Shown here: positions 8,186 through 16,559 of the stretch, in pieces
How the letters are laid out: every line of letters starts with the position of its first letter
How positions within the stretch are numbered: position 1 is the first letter of the stretch
Notes under the pieces: model-generated
Told to the model about the DNA's origin: nothing
The model's database searches: none
Seen by the model: only the letters and a program-made list of their open reading frames with translations
Position numbers and translations under genes: made by a program
Origin: an uncultured Pseudomonadota bacterium
GTDB lineage: Bacteria > Pseudomonadota > Alphaproteobacteria > RF32 > CAG-239
Reading direction: 5' to 3'
DNA: 33,034 bases
NCBI GenBank assembly: GCA_902785935.1
Contig: CADAAN010000003.1
Span: 1-33,034, forward strand

Positions 8186-8346
8186 TAAAAAAATTCCGTT
8201 TTATATAACCAAAACGGAGGAGCTAGAAGAACTGCAATCAATCAGTTAAGCTTATTCGAGGCATTAGCCCTTATATCACTTACTCCTCTCTAAAGGAGCT
8301 AATTTGATTGTTCGTGCCTTCTAAACACCGCAACCATTTTGGTTAC
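8186..8346 (-). ncRNA. Structured leader RNA B with intrinsic terminator, upstream of LRR gene B
   Basis: It has the same order of parts as leader A. The 5' hairpin GTAACCA-AAA-TGGTTGC is identical. The long stem is formed by 8319-8324 with 8223-8228, 8310-8313 with 8229-8232, and 8304-8309 with 8236-8241. Inside is a CTCC/GGAG hairpin and the shared CTCGAATAA. The terminator CCGTTTT/AAAACGG (8196-8202 and 8211-8217) is followed by a T-rich run. Stem bases differ from leader A but pairing is preserved, so the fold is under selection. The LRR B start lies about 20 bases beyond the terminator with no room for another promoter, so read-through must control the gene. Confidence 0.75.
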
Positions 8347-8353
8347 AATGATT

Positions 8354-8382
8354 ATTATGACATAGCTTTGAATAAAAGTAAA
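8354..8382 (-). promoter_or_regulatory. Promoter of leader B / LRR gene B
   Basis: On the minus strand TTTACT (8377-8382) and CATAAT (8354-8359) are 17 bases apart. The conserved RNA start GTAACC follows after seven bases, the same spacing as in leader A. Confidence 0.6.
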
Positions 8383-8393
8383 GAGAAAAAAAT

Positions 8394-8684
8394 AAAAACT
8401 TTGTATAGCGTGTAGATACGAACAACCGCTTGAATGCGCAGTGTACAAAAAAAACGTACATAAGCCCGTTGTCAACGTAAAAACTTTGTAGAACGAGGGA
8501 AATACGCAGCTCGCGAAGTGTACAAAAAACGTACATGAGCGAGAGGGGGTTCAAGTAGTTACCCGTTGTCAACGTAAAAACTTTGTATAGCGTGTAGATA
8601 CGAAGAAAGCTTGAATGCGCAGTGTACAAAAAACGTACATAAGCATTCAAGCTTTCAAGTAGATACTAGCTATACAAAGTTTTT
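8394..8684. repeat. Three imperfect tandem repeats of about 85-97 bp downstream of rpoA
   Basis: Units begin at 8394, 8479 and 8576, each with AAAAACTTTGTA. Each contains a small palindrome, TGTAC-(A-rich)-GTACA, in its second half. Units 1 and 3 are nearly identical over about 70 bases; unit 2 diverges in the middle (TAGAACGAGGG, then a CTCGC/GCGAG stem). CCCGTTGTCAACGT precedes units 2 and 3. Related but more degenerate units lie downstream of tuf (12382-12600). No coding sequence is credible in this stretch. Confidence 0.75.
8576..8684 (-). terminator. Long hairpin at the end of rpoA, probable operon terminator
   Basis: The third repeat unit together with its flank forms a very long hairpin. 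The outer 16-bp arms are perfect (8576-8591 with 8669-8684) and the inner 14-bp arms are perfect (8605-8618 with 8643-8656). The outer arm overlaps the rpoA stop codon. On the minus strand the hairpin ends in T-rich sequence (TTTTTACGTTG). It probably ends the rpsM-rpsK-rpoA transcript. Confidence 0.7.
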
Positions 8685-9690
8685 AGAAGTGATCGTCACA
8701 TTTTTTGATCAATTCTTCAATATTCTCAGGCGGCCAACCCGGAGTTTCCATACCGAGGTGGATACCCATCTTTGCTAAAACTTCTTTGATTTCGTTTAAG
8801 GATTTGCGACCAAAGTTCGGTGTACGAAGCATTTCAGCCTCTGTCTTTTGAACAAGATCACCGATGTAGATAATGTTGTCATTCTTAAGGCAGTTTGCAG
8901 AGCGAACAGAAAGTTCAAGCTCTTCAACTTTGCGAAGCAAATGACGATTGAACGGCAATTCTTCCTTAACATCTTCAACTTCAGCTTCAGGTTCATCAAA
9001 ATTGATAAACGGTTTTAATTGATCTTGCAAAATGCGTGCCGCATAAGCAACCGCATCTTCCGGCGTTACGACGCCGTTTGTTTCAACAACCATTGTCAGC
9101 TTGTCATAGTCCGTGATATTACCGACACGCGTATTTTCAACTTTGTAAGAAACTTTTTTAATCGGTGAATAAATTGCGTCAACCGCAATAACACCAATCG
9201 GCGAATCGGAAGATTTGCTCAAATATGCAGGGACATAACCCTTGCCTGTCGTCACGGTCAATTCCATCGAAATTTTACCGCCGGCATCCAAGTTACAAAT
9301 CACGTGATCGGGATTCATAATTTCAACATCATGCCCCGTATCAATCATTGAAGCCGTCACAACGCAAGGACCTTGAGCGTCCAAATACATTGTTTTTTGA
9401 CCATCGCTGTGTACCGCAACGGCCAAACCTTTAATGTTCAAAACAATATCCGTCACATCTTCACGAACACCTTCAATCACTGAAAATTCGTGCAAAACGC
9501 CGTTAATTTTAATTGCTGAAACGGCACCGCCCTGAAGTGAAGACAACAAAACGCGTCTCAAAGCGTTGCCGAGTGTTAAACCAAAGCCTCTCTCAAGGGG
9601 TTCGATTACTATTTTAGCTTTGTTCTTCTCTTCGGAAGAAATATCTAAATTAGTCGGTTTAATAAGTTCTTGCCAATTTTTCTGAATCAC
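8683..9690 (-). CDS. rpoA: DNA-directed RNA polymerase alpha subunit
   Basis: The 335-residue protein is the RNA polymerase alpha subunit. The N-terminal dimerisation/assembly domain shows [31 protein letters not shown] and the [17 protein letters not shown] block. The C-terminal domain (from about residue 250) has the DNA- and activator-binding region [21 protein letters not shown] and [21 protein letters not shown]. It is last in rpsM-rpsK-rpoA. The gap to rpsK (9691-9783) contains a 7-bp GC-rich stem (9741-9747 with 9761-9767). rplQ, which follows rpoA in nearly all proteobacteria, is absent; a repeat array and LRR gene B are found instead. Confidence 0.98.
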   Translation of the reverse strand: MIQKNWQELIKPTNLDISSEEKNKAKIVIEPLERGFGLTLGNALRRVLLSSLQGGAVSAIKINGVLHEFSVIEGVREDVTDIVLNIKGLAVAVHSDGQKTMYLDAQGPCVVTASMIDTGHDVEIMNPDHVICNLDAGGKISMELTVTTGKGYVPAYLSKSSDSPIGVIAVDAIYSPIKKVSYKVENTRVGNITDYDKLTMVVETNGVVTPEDAVAYAARILQDQLKPFINFDEPEAEVEDVKEELPFNRHLLRKVEELELSVRSANCLKNDNIIYIGDLVQKTEAEMLRTPNFGRKSLNEIKEVLAKMGIHLGMETPGWPPENIEELIKKCDDHF

Positions 9691-9783
9691 CGGAATACCC
9701 TCTTTTTTTATAAAATGTGTTAAATCAAAAGCTTATGGCCGGCGGCAATATCAACCCAACTGCCGCCAACCCGAAATAGAAAG

Positions 9784-10176
9784 CTATACGCGACGGCGTT
9801 TTCTTAATCTGCAGCCGTTATGCGGAATCGGTGTCACATCGCGAATCGATGTGATTGTAAAACCGACAACCTGCAAAGCTCTGACAGCAGATTCACGCCC
9901 TGAACCCGGACCTTTAACCTCAACTTCTAAGGTTGTCATACCAGATTCCTGAGCCTTTTTACCGGCTTCTTCAGCGGCAACCTGTGCGGCATAAGGTGTT
10001 GATTTTCTTGAACCCTTAAAACCTTGCGCACCGGCTGTCGACCAAGCGACAGTGTTGCCTTGAGCATCAGTAATGGTCACTCTGGTATTGTTGAAAGTCG
10101 AATTCACATGGGCTACGCCGGATGTGATATTCTTTTTTTCTTTTTTCTTAACACGTTGTGTTGCTGCTTTTGCCAT
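9784..10176 (-). CDS. rpsK: 30S ribosomal protein S11
   Basis: The 130-residue protein matches S11, part of the 30S platform near the mRNA exit. It shows [18 protein letters not shown] near the N-terminus, [20 protein letters not shown], and the C-terminal [17 protein letters not shown]. It lies 11 bases after rpsM. The direct order rpsK-rpoA without rpsD fits alphaproteobacteria. Confidence 0.98.
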   Translation of the reverse strand: MAKAATQRVKKKEKKNITSGVAHVNSTFNNTRVTITDAQGNTVAWSTAGAQGFKGSRKSTPYAAQVAAEEAGKKAQESGMTTLEVEVKGPGSGRESAVRALQVVGFTITSIRDVTPIPHNGCRLRKRRRV

Positions 10177-10187
10177 TATACCCTCAC

Positions 10188-10556
10188 TTATTTCTTCTTA
10201 TTGGCAACAGTTTTACGTTTACCTTTACGTGTACGTGCATTTTGTTTTGTGCTTTGTCCACGTACCGGCAAACCTTTACGATGCCTTAATCCACGATAGC
10301 ATCCGAGATCCATCAATCTTTTGATGTTGACGCCGACTTCACGACGAAGTTCGCCTTCGACCAAATAATCGTGGTCGATGACTTCACGAAGCTTAGAAAC
10401 TTCTTCATCGCTTAAGTCTTGTACACGTCTGTCCATCGAGACACCGGATTTAGTACAAATGTCTTGAGCAGTTTTACGACCGATACCAAAAATATAGGTC
10501 AAAGCGACCTCTACCCTTTTGGCACTCGGGATATTTACGCCAGCTATACGAGCCAA
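10188..10556 (-). CDS. rpsM: 30S ribosomal protein S13
   Basis: The 122-residue protein matches S13 of the 30S head, which contacts the 50S subunit and tRNA. It begins [26 protein letters not shown] and contains the helix-two-turns-helix region. It ends with the basic [24 protein letters not shown] segment. In most alphaproteobacteria secY-adk precede it. Here it is the first gene of its unit, with its own strong promoter at 10624-10651. Confidence 0.98.
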   Translation of the reverse strand: MARIAGVNIPSAKRVEVALTYIFGIGRKTAQDICTKSGVSMDRRVQDLSDEEVSKLREVIDHDYLVEGELRREVGVNIKRLMDLGCYRGLRHRKGLPVRGQSTKQNARTRKGKRKTVANKKK

Positions 10557-10623
10557 ATTAATTCTCCATTATCAATAAATAAAACATTCAAAAAGTTGAT
10601 CACCACTTTTCAAAATTAAGCGG

Positions 10624-10651
10624 ATTATATTAAAATATTTTTGAGAGTCAA
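10624..10651 (-). promoter_or_regulatory. Promoter of the rpsM-rpsK-rpoA operon
   Basis: On the minus strand TTGACT (10646-10651) and a perfect TATAAT (10624-10629) are separated by 16 bases. The rpsL promoter has the same spacing and the same TTGACTCTC sequence at its -35, so both ribosomal units use one promoter type. Confidence 0.85.
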
Positions 10652-10701
10652 CACCTTTTTTCACTTTTTTTAAAACTTTTTTTATTTTTTTGTTTTTGTG
10701 C

Positions 10702-10730
10702 TTGACGGACAGATTATTTTATGAGATAAT
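10702..10730 (+). promoter_or_regulatory. Promoter of leader RNA C / LRR gene C
   Basis: TTGACG (10702-10707) and GATAAT (10725-10730) are separated by 17 bases. The predicted start, near 10738, falls at the base of the first hairpin of leader C. This promoter is back to back with the rpsM promoter. Confidence 0.75.
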
Positions 10731-10737
10731 TAAACCC

Positions 10738-10990
10738 AGATAAGGAAATTTCGGTTTCTTTATCAAGTGCCCGAAAAGGGCGCGGGGCTGTCGAAAGCTC
10801 TTGAACCATGTGCAGTGGACAACACTGTGATTTTGCAGTGCTTTTTTTTGTTTAAAAGCACATTATCCCCGATAAAAGTTGGGGAGCTTGTAGCGAATGT
10901 ACAAGAATGTTATTCTAAAGGCTATAAGAGTCATTTCACATGGTATGATTTTCGAACTCCCCGTCGCTCTTAAAAGGTGCGACTTTTTTT
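10738..10990 (+). ncRNA. Structured leader RNA C with tandem terminators, upstream of LRR gene C
   Basis: The roughly 250-nt RNA opens with a 10-bp hairpin (10739-10748 with 10755-10764) and a GTGCCC-GAAAA-GGGCGC hairpin. CACTG at 10823-10827 can pair either with CAGTG upstream (10813-10817) or with CAGTG downstream (10836-10840). The second choice forms a terminator with eight T (10842-10849), so the two folds exclude each other, as in attenuators and riboswitches. The second half has CCCC/GGGG, GGGGAG (10881-10886) with CTCCCC (10957-10962), and a final terminator GTCGC/GCGAC plus T7 (10963-10990). The LRR gene starts 40 bases later with no other promoter visible. It is not tmRNA, RNase P, SRP RNA or any riboswitch class I know. 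Confidence 0.7.
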
Positions 10991-11030
10991 AATTTTTAAT
11001 GACACAAAAAAACGAAACAGGAGATAAATT

Positions 11031-12242
11031 ATGAAAAATAAAATAATTTCAATTTTAATTACAGTAATAACTTTAACCTTCTCATCTATTATTCAAGCTT
11101 TTGCTTCAAAGTATGATGATTGTGAAAATTCGAATATAGATTGTTATTCATGCGGTGAAAATTGCTATTATGAATATACGGATAATACACTTAATATTTA
11201 TGGCCCAATGGATGGTAATACAAGCGGAACAATCCAATATGGAACTTTTTCCTGTTTTGGATGTCCGTATGGAGATTATATTCCTGATAACATTACAAAC
11301 CTAGAAATCAGCGGTCATATAAATATATCTGAATATGCTTTTCAATTTAACGAAAATTTAGAAAATATTGTCATCGGTGCCGGGGTACAAACAATTGGCT
11401 CTGAGAGTTTTAAAGGAGATTATGATTTGACTCGTCTTATCATCGGTGATGATGTGACGACAATAGAAGATGAAGCCTTCAATTCAAATCGATATATAGA
11501 GGAATTAATTATCGGAAATTCTGTAGAAACAATAGGAGATTACGCTTTGGCAGGCTTGACACTGAATACACTTCTTATCCCGGATTCTATCCAAGAAATC
11601 GGAGAGGGAGCTTTTAATAATACAGAAGCCGATACAATAGCTATCGGTGAGGGGGTCGAAGATATCGGAGATAGTGCTTTTTTAGGTGTTACCGGCACAA
11701 TTATGTGTCCACAAGAAAAAATAGACTTATGTGAAGGTAAAGGATCCGATAATATTTATGGATATTTAAAAGACTCTATCGGTATTTATGAAATTGACGG
11801 CACATTTTATTCTTCTCTTGCAACAATGGCAGATTGGGATAATTGCAGTGATTATCAAGATTGTAAAGAAACAAAAGCACAATCAATGGCTGGAGAAGAT
11901 TTATGTAATACAAAACAAGAATGCCTAAATTTGCTGGATATGGTGGGTGATGGTAATTATACATGCGGTGAAGGTGGTGAAAAAAATACAATTGCAAATT
12001 GCAGTGCTTATGCAAAAACAAACAACATTGAGCTTGCGAGCTTGTATGACAGGACACCGCTTGTTGAGGATAAATCGGAAGAAGAAATCATCGAAGGTAG
12101 CGACAGTGAAGGTACAAACGTCGTTGATGATGTTGTAGAAACACCCTCAGCCCCTGTTCGTTCGGACATTCGCATTTATACCATCGACGAGGCGAATGCC
12201 GTCGCGGGCAAGGTCAATTCGGTCAAGATAAGGTATCGCTAA
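11031..12242 (+). CDS. Secreted BspA-like leucine-rich-repeat protein (LRR gene C)
   Basis: The 403-residue protein has a signal peptide (MKNKIISILITVITLTFSSIIQAFA) and a Cys-rich entry segment. About five LRR_5 repeats follow, with phrases such as IVIGAGVQTIGSESF and LIIGNSVETIGDYAL. A second, Cys-containing region (about residues 240-340) has no recognisable domain. An acidic linker leads to the tail beginning IRIYTIDEANAVAG and ending VNSVKIRYR. CAGGAG lies just before the ATG. The gene lies opposite to the flanking ribosomal operons, between tuf and rpsM. In the ancestral arrangement the S10 and spc operons would occupy that position. A REP-like palindrome follows the stop. Confidence 0.9.
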   Translation: MKNKIISILITVITLTFSSIIQAFASKYDDCENSNIDCYSCGENCYYEYTDNTLNIYGPMDGNTSGTIQYGTFSCFGCPYGDYIPDNITNLEISGHINISEYAFQFNENLENIVIGAGVQTIGSESFKGDYDLTRLIIGDDVTTIEDEAFNSNRYIEELIIGNSVETIGDYALAGLTLNTLLIPDSIQEIGEGAFNNTEADTIAIGEGVEDIGDSAFLGVTGTIMCPQEKIDLCEGKGSDNIYGYLKDSIGIYEIDGTFYSSLATMADWDNCSDYQDCKETKAQSMAGEDLCNTKQECLNLLDMVGDGNYTCGEGGEKNTIANCSAYAKTNNIELASLYDRTPLVEDKSEEEIIEGSDSEGTNVVDDVVETPSAPVRSDIRIYTIDEANAVAGKVNSVKIRYR

Positions 12243-12247
12243 GAATG

Positions 12248-12276
12248 AGATCCGCGGGACTTCGCCCGCGGATGAC
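12248..12276. repeat. REP-like palindrome at the 3' end of LRR gene C
   Basis: This is a near-identical copy, in the same orientation relative to the gene, of the palindrome behind LRR gene A (ATCCGCGGG stem, ATGAC end). Similarity to A extends beyond the stem on both sides (GATGAG or AATGAG before it and ACAAT after it). Confidence 0.75.
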
Positions 12277-12334
12277 AATAAGGGACAGGTCGTCCGATGT
12301 GGGGCGCGCCCGTTAATGACAACACCTATATTCT

Positions 12335-12362
12335 GTCATTGCCGGACTTGTTCCGGCAATCT
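12335..12362. repeat. REP-like palindrome (GTCATTGCCGG...CCGGCAATCT)
   Basis: The stem ATTGCCGGA/TCCGGCAAT has the same GTCAT...ATCT ends as the three palindromes behind the LRR genes. It lies about 60 bases beyond the LRR C copy. Confidence 0.7.
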
Positions 12363-12381
12363 CCCAGAGCGTGTATTGCCT

Positions 12382-12600
12382 AAAAGCCCGATATTTGAGA
12401 TGAATAATAAAAAATTTTCCTGCTGTTGAGAGAGTGTGCAAAGACATACATAAGACACAAAAAACTCGGATAGCGAGGTAAATAATAAAATTGTATAAGG
12501 TACTAAAAGTTCGATATTTGAGGCGAATAATAAAAGATTTTCCCGCCTGCGACATAAAGATATACAAGACTAAAAACTTGGAGAACGAGGTAAATAATAA
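12382..12600. repeat. Degenerate repeat array downstream of tuf
   Basis: Four copies of a roughly 29-base motif, approximately AAAA-CTCGATA-GAGGTAAATAATAA, start near 12382, 12459, 12504 and 12572. They alternate with a second motif resembling ACATACATAAGAC. The first motif resembles the heads of the repeat units behind rpoA (8394-8684). The second resembles their TGTAC...GTACATAAGC part. Together with the palindromes and the tuf terminator this fills the gene-free stretch 12243-12776. Spacing is irregular and there are no unique spacers. Confidence 0.6.
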
Positions 12601-12682
12601 GAACGCCTCTTGAAAGCGACAGGAGTGTAGGAGAATAAATATACACTTAAACAAGGGGATGGAGAATAGTGCAGATGGTGTG

Positions 12683-12747
12683 AAAAGCTCCTCAAAAGTA
12701 CCGCAGTGTACTTAAACGTACATGAGGAAACTTTTGAGGAGCTTTTT
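12683..12747. terminator. Long hairpin terminator after tuf
   Basis: Perfect 17-bp arms (12683-12699 with 12730-12746) enclose a smaller GTAC...GTAC palindrome. T-runs occur on both sides (five T on the plus strand, four on the minus), so it could stop transcripts from both directions. Its core, GCAGTGTAC...GTACATGAGG, matches the core of the repeats behind rpoA. Confidence 0.75.
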
Positions 12748-12776
12748 GCATTAGATGCGCTGTTATACAGCCCCAA

Positions 12777-13919
12777 TTACTTTAAGATTTTGGAAACGAC
12801 ACCTGCACCGACAGTATGCCCACCTTCACGAATAGCAAAACGAAGTCCTTCGTTCATTGCAATCGGGTGAATAAGCTTTGCTGTCATTGTGATGTTATCA
12901 CCGGGCATCACCATCTCTGTACCTTCAGGCAATTCGATTGAGCCCGTCACATCTGTCGTTCTGAAATAGAACTGAGGACGATAGTTTGAGAAAAACGGTG
13001 TATGACGGCCGCCTTCTTCCGATCCGGGTGCTGCCAACACTTGTCCACGCTCAACTTCTTCTCTCTTTGTACCACGAAGCAATACACCGATGTTATCGCC
13101 TGCTTCACCTTGATCAAGGAGCTTACGGAACATTTCAATACCCGTACATGTTGTCTTGGCTGTCGGACGAATACCAACGATTTCGATTTCGTCACCGACT
13201 TTGATAATACCGCGTTCAACACGACCCGTCACAACCGTACCACGACCTGAAATTGAAAATACGTCTTCAATCGGCATCAAAAACGGTTTATCCTTCGGAC
13301 GATCCGGCTGCGGAATATAGCTGTCAACTGCCTTCATCAATTCAATGATTGAATCGTGACCAATCTTTTTGTCGCCATCTTCCAAAACGGCCAATGCTGA
13401 CCCTTTAACAATCGGAATTTCATCTCCGGGGAAGCCGTATGAGCTCAGCAAATCACGAATTTCCATCTCTACGAGTTCCAACAATTCAGGATCATCTACC
13501 TGATCAACTTTGTTCATGTATACAACAATTGCAGGAACACCGACTTGACGAGCCAGCAAAATGTGCTCACGTGTTTGAGGCATCGGGCCGTCTGCTGCTG
13601 ACACAACCAAAATTGCACCGTCCATCTGTGCCGCACCCGTAATCATGTTCTTAACATAGTCCGCGTGGCCCGGGCAGTCAACGTGTGCATAGTGACGATT
13701 GGGGGTCTCATATTCAACGTGTGCCGTTGAAATGGTGATACCACGTGCTCTTTCTTCAGGTGCTTTATCGATTTGGTCGTATGCCGTAAATGCGGCACCG
13801 CCCTCTTCTGCCAATACCTTCGTGATTGCCGCTGTTAATGTCGTCTTTCCATGGTCAACGTGCCCGATGGTACCGATGTTGCAGTGCGGCTTGCTGCGTT
13901 CAAATTTCTCTTTTGCCAT
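12777..13919 (-). CDS. tuf: Elongation factor Tu, with in-frame deletion in domain 3
   Basis: EF-Tu carries aminoacyl-tRNA to the ribosome in a GTP-dependent way. G-domain motifs are complete: [10 protein letters not shown], the switch region with [19 protein letters not shown] and GSAL. Domain 2 ([13 protein letters not shown]) and the end of domain 3 ([32 protein letters not shown]) are present. The ATG at 13919 gives the usual [12 protein letters not shown]; the upstream in-frame ATG is rejected. The length is 380 residues instead of about 396. After [10 protein letters not shown] the sequence goes directly to EEGGRH, so about 16 conserved residues (the family's PHTKF...EVYIL segment) are missing at the junction 13019/13020. 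It is last in rpsL-rpsG-fusA-tuf. Confidence 0.97.
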   Translation of the reverse strand: MAKEKFERSKPHCNIGTIGHVDHGKTTLTAAITKVLAEEGGAAFTAYDQIDKAPEERARGITISTAHVEYETPNRHYAHVDCPGHADYVKNMITGAAQMDGAILVVSAADGPMPQTREHILLARQVGVPAIVVYMNKVDQVDDPELLELVEMEIRDLLSSYGFPGDEIPIVKGSALAVLEDGDKKIGHDSIIELMKAVDSYIPQPDRPKDKPFLMPIEDVFSISGRGTVVTGRVERGIIKVGDEIEIVGIRPTAKTTCTGIEMFRKLLDQGEAGDNIGVLLRGTKREEVERGQVLAAPGSEEGGRHTPFFSNYRPQFYFRTTDVTGSIELPEGTEMVMPGDNITMTAKLIHPIAMNEGLRFAIREGGHTVGAGVVSKILK

Positions 13920-13948
13920 TATTAATTTCTCCAATTAAAATAAAATAC

Positions 13949-13974
13949 AAGGGCAAGGGCTAATCCCCTGCCCT
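13949..13974 (-). promoter_or_regulatory. Hairpin between fusA and tuf, possible partial terminator
   Basis: On the minus strand a GC-rich stem (GGGCAGGG with CCCTTGCCC, one bulged base) is followed by TTGTATTTTATTTTAA in the 69-base fusA-tuf gap. It may be a weak terminator or an RNA-processing site that adjusts tuf relative to fusA. Confidence 0.45.
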
Positions 13975-13988
13975 CAAGTTAATTCACA

Positions 13989-16064
13989 TTAAGCGTTTTT
14001 TGCCTTGATAGCCTCGGCAACTTCTCTCGGAACTTCAGAATAGTGATCAAAGATCATCGTAAACTGAGCACGACCTTGTGAGAGCGAACGAAGCGTGTTG
14101 ACATAGCCAAACATATTGGCAAGCGGAACAAACGCATCAACGACGCGTGCGTTACCACGTTGATCCATACCGTTGACCAAGCCTCTGCGCGAGTTCAAAT
14201 CACCGATGATATCGCCCATATATTCTTCAGGGGTCACAACTTCAACCTTCATAATCGGCTCTAAAAGTTTAGCATCCGCCTGACGCATACCTTCTCTGAA
14301 AGCAGCACGGGCAGCAATTTCAAAGCACATAACATTCGAGTCGACTTCGTGATAAGCACCATCATAAAGTGTTGCCTTCACGCCGGTCACGGGATAGCCC
14401 GCCAACACACCGGTATCCATTGCAGATCTAAGGCCTTTTTCAACACCCGGAATATATTCCTTCGGCACATTACCGCCGACAACAGTGTTGCAAAATTCAA
14501 AGCCGGTATGGTCTTCAGTCGGTTCAAACTTAATTTTAACTTTAGCGAACTGACCGGCACCACCGGACTGTTTTTTGTGGGTATATTCGATATCGCAAGG
14601 CTTTGTGATTGTTTCACGATAAGCCACTTGCGGTTCACCGACATTTGCCTCAACCTTAAATTCACGTTTCAAACGATCAACAATAATCTCAAGGTGTAGT
14701 TCACCCATACCTTTAATGATTGTTTGACCGCTTTCCGGATCAGACGAGACCTTAAATGAAGGATCTTCCATTGCAAGTCTTGCCAAAGCCAAGCCCATCT
14801 TTTCGACATCAACTTTTGTTTTCGGCTCAACGGCGAGTTCAATCACCGGCTCAGGAAATTCCATGTTTTCCAAAACAATCGGATTTGATGAATCGCAAAG
14901 CGTGTCACCGGTCGTGGTGTCTTTCAAGCCTGCTAAAGCGATAATATCACCGGCAAAAGCTTCTTTCAAGTCATCACGCTTATTGGCATGCATCAAAAGC
15001 ATACGCCCGATACGTTCTTTTTTATCTTTAACAGAGTTATAGATATAAGTGCCGGCTTCGATTTTACCCGAATAAATACGCGTAAATGTCAGCGAGCCGA
15101 CAAACGGGTCGTTCATAATCTTGAAAGCCAAGGCTGACATCGGCTCTGTGTCTGAAGGATGACGAACGATGACTTCTTCCGTGCCGGGTTTTGTACCTTC
15201 AATAGCCGGAATATCCATCGGCGAAGGCAAATAATCGACAACAGCGTCTAACAAGGGCTGAACACCTTTATTTTTGAAAGCCGTACCGCAGAACACAGGC
15301 ACAAAATCTTGGGCAAGCGTACCCTTGCGGATGCACTTCTTGAGAGTTTCGATTGAAACTTCTTTACCCTCAAGATAATCTTCCATAGCTTGTTCATCTT
15401 GTTCAACGGCCGTTTCAATGAGCTGAGCATGATACTCTTCGGCTTTATCTTTTAAGTCTGCCGGAATTTCCTGCTCTTCAATCGGAGAATCTGCCGTATC
15501 ACCCGTATAGATAATGGCCTTCATTTTAAGCAAATCAACCATACCCTTAAATTCGGATTCGGCACCGATCGGAAGCTGCATTGCAAGCGGTCTTGCGCCC
15601 AAGCGATCAACAATCATATCAAGACAACGATAGAAGTTTGCGCCGATTCTGTCCATCTTGTTGCAGAAGCAAATTCTCGGAACTTTGTACTTATCAGCTT
15701 GACGCCAAACCGTTTCAGACTGAGGCTCAACACCCGCGACAGAATCAAAAACAGTAATTGCACCATCCAAAACACGAAGCGAACGCTCAACTTCAGCAGT
15801 GAAGTCAACGTGGCCCGGCGTATCGATGATGTTGATTCTGTGGCCTTTCCAATAGCAGGTTGTGGCGGCAGACGTAATCGTAATACCGCGCTCTTGCTCT
15901 TGTTCCATCCAGTCCATCGTGGCGGCACCGTCATGCACTTCACCGATTTTGTGTGAAATACCGGTGTAATACAAAATACGTTCCGTTGTGGTGGTTTTAC
16001 CGGCATCAATATGTGCCATGATACCGATGTTTCTATACAATTCCAATTTATGTGTACGAGGCAT
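13989..16064 (-). CDS. fusA: Elongation factor G
   Basis: The 691-residue protein is full-length EF-G, the GTPase that drives tRNA-mRNA translocation and, with RRF, ribosome recycling. The G domain shows [15 protein letters not shown], the switch region [20 protein letters not shown] and NKMDR. Domains III-V are complete, including [10 protein letters not shown], the domain IV segment [13 protein letters not shown], and [29 protein letters not shown]. It lies 15 bases after rpsG and before tuf. Confidence 0.98.
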   Translation of the reverse strand: MPRTHKLELYRNIGIMAHIDAGKTTTTERILYYTGISHKIGEVHDGAATMDWMEQEQERGITITSAATTCYWKGHRINIIDTPGHVDFTAEVERSLRVLDGAITVFDSVAGVEPQSETVWRQADKYKVPRICFCNKMDRIGANFYRCLDMIVDRLGARPLAMQLPIGAESEFKGMVDLLKMKAIIYTGDTADSPIEEQEIPADLKDKAEEYHAQLIETAVEQDEQAMEDYLEGKEVSIETLKKCIRKGTLAQDFVPVFCGTAFKNKGVQPLLDAVVDYLPSPMDIPAIEGTKPGTEEVIVRHPSDTEPMSALAFKIMNDPFVGSLTFTRIYSGKIEAGTYIYNSVKDKKERIGRMLLMHANKRDDLKEAFAGDIIALAGLKDTTTGDTLCDSSNPIVLENMEFPEPVIELAVEPKTKVDVEKMGLALARLAMEDPSFKVSSDPESGQTIIKGMGELHLEIIVDRLKREFKVEANVGEPQVAYRETITKPCDIEYTHKKQSGGAGQFAKVKIKFEPTEDHTGFEFCNTVVGGNVPKEYIPGVEKGLRSAMDTGVLAGYPVTGVKATLYDGAYHEVDSNVMCFEIAARAAFREGMRQADAKLLEPIMKVEVVTPEEYMGDIIGDLNSRRGLVNGMDQRGNARVVDAFVPLANMFGYVNTLRSLSQGRAQFTMIFDHYSEVPREVAEAIKAKNA

Positions 16065-16079
16065 CTGTCAAACCCTTTT

Positions 16080-16559
<480 letters not shown>

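Noticed and set aside
8321-8650. Minus-strand frame across the repeat array after rpoA
   Set aside because: It is a translation of the tandem repeats and the leader B promoter, with no ribosome-binding site or protein-like composition.
10738-10990. Leader C as tmRNA (including the two-piece alphaproteobacterial form), 6S RNA, RNase P RNA or SRP RNA
   Set aside because: No tag frame, T-arm/CCA, GAGGAAAGTCC core or SRP tetraloop motif was found; two terminators directly upstream of an LRR gene fit a leader better.
1166-12242. LRR genes as variable proteins of a diversity-generating retroelement or a retron
   Set aside because: No reverse transcriptase, no template/variable repeat pair, and the shared 3' ends are not enriched for adenine-specific changes.
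12382-12600. Regularly recurring motif that could suggest a CRISPR array
   Set aside because: Copies are degenerate, the spacing is irregular (about 45-77 bases), the sequence between them is itself repeated, and there are no cas genes.
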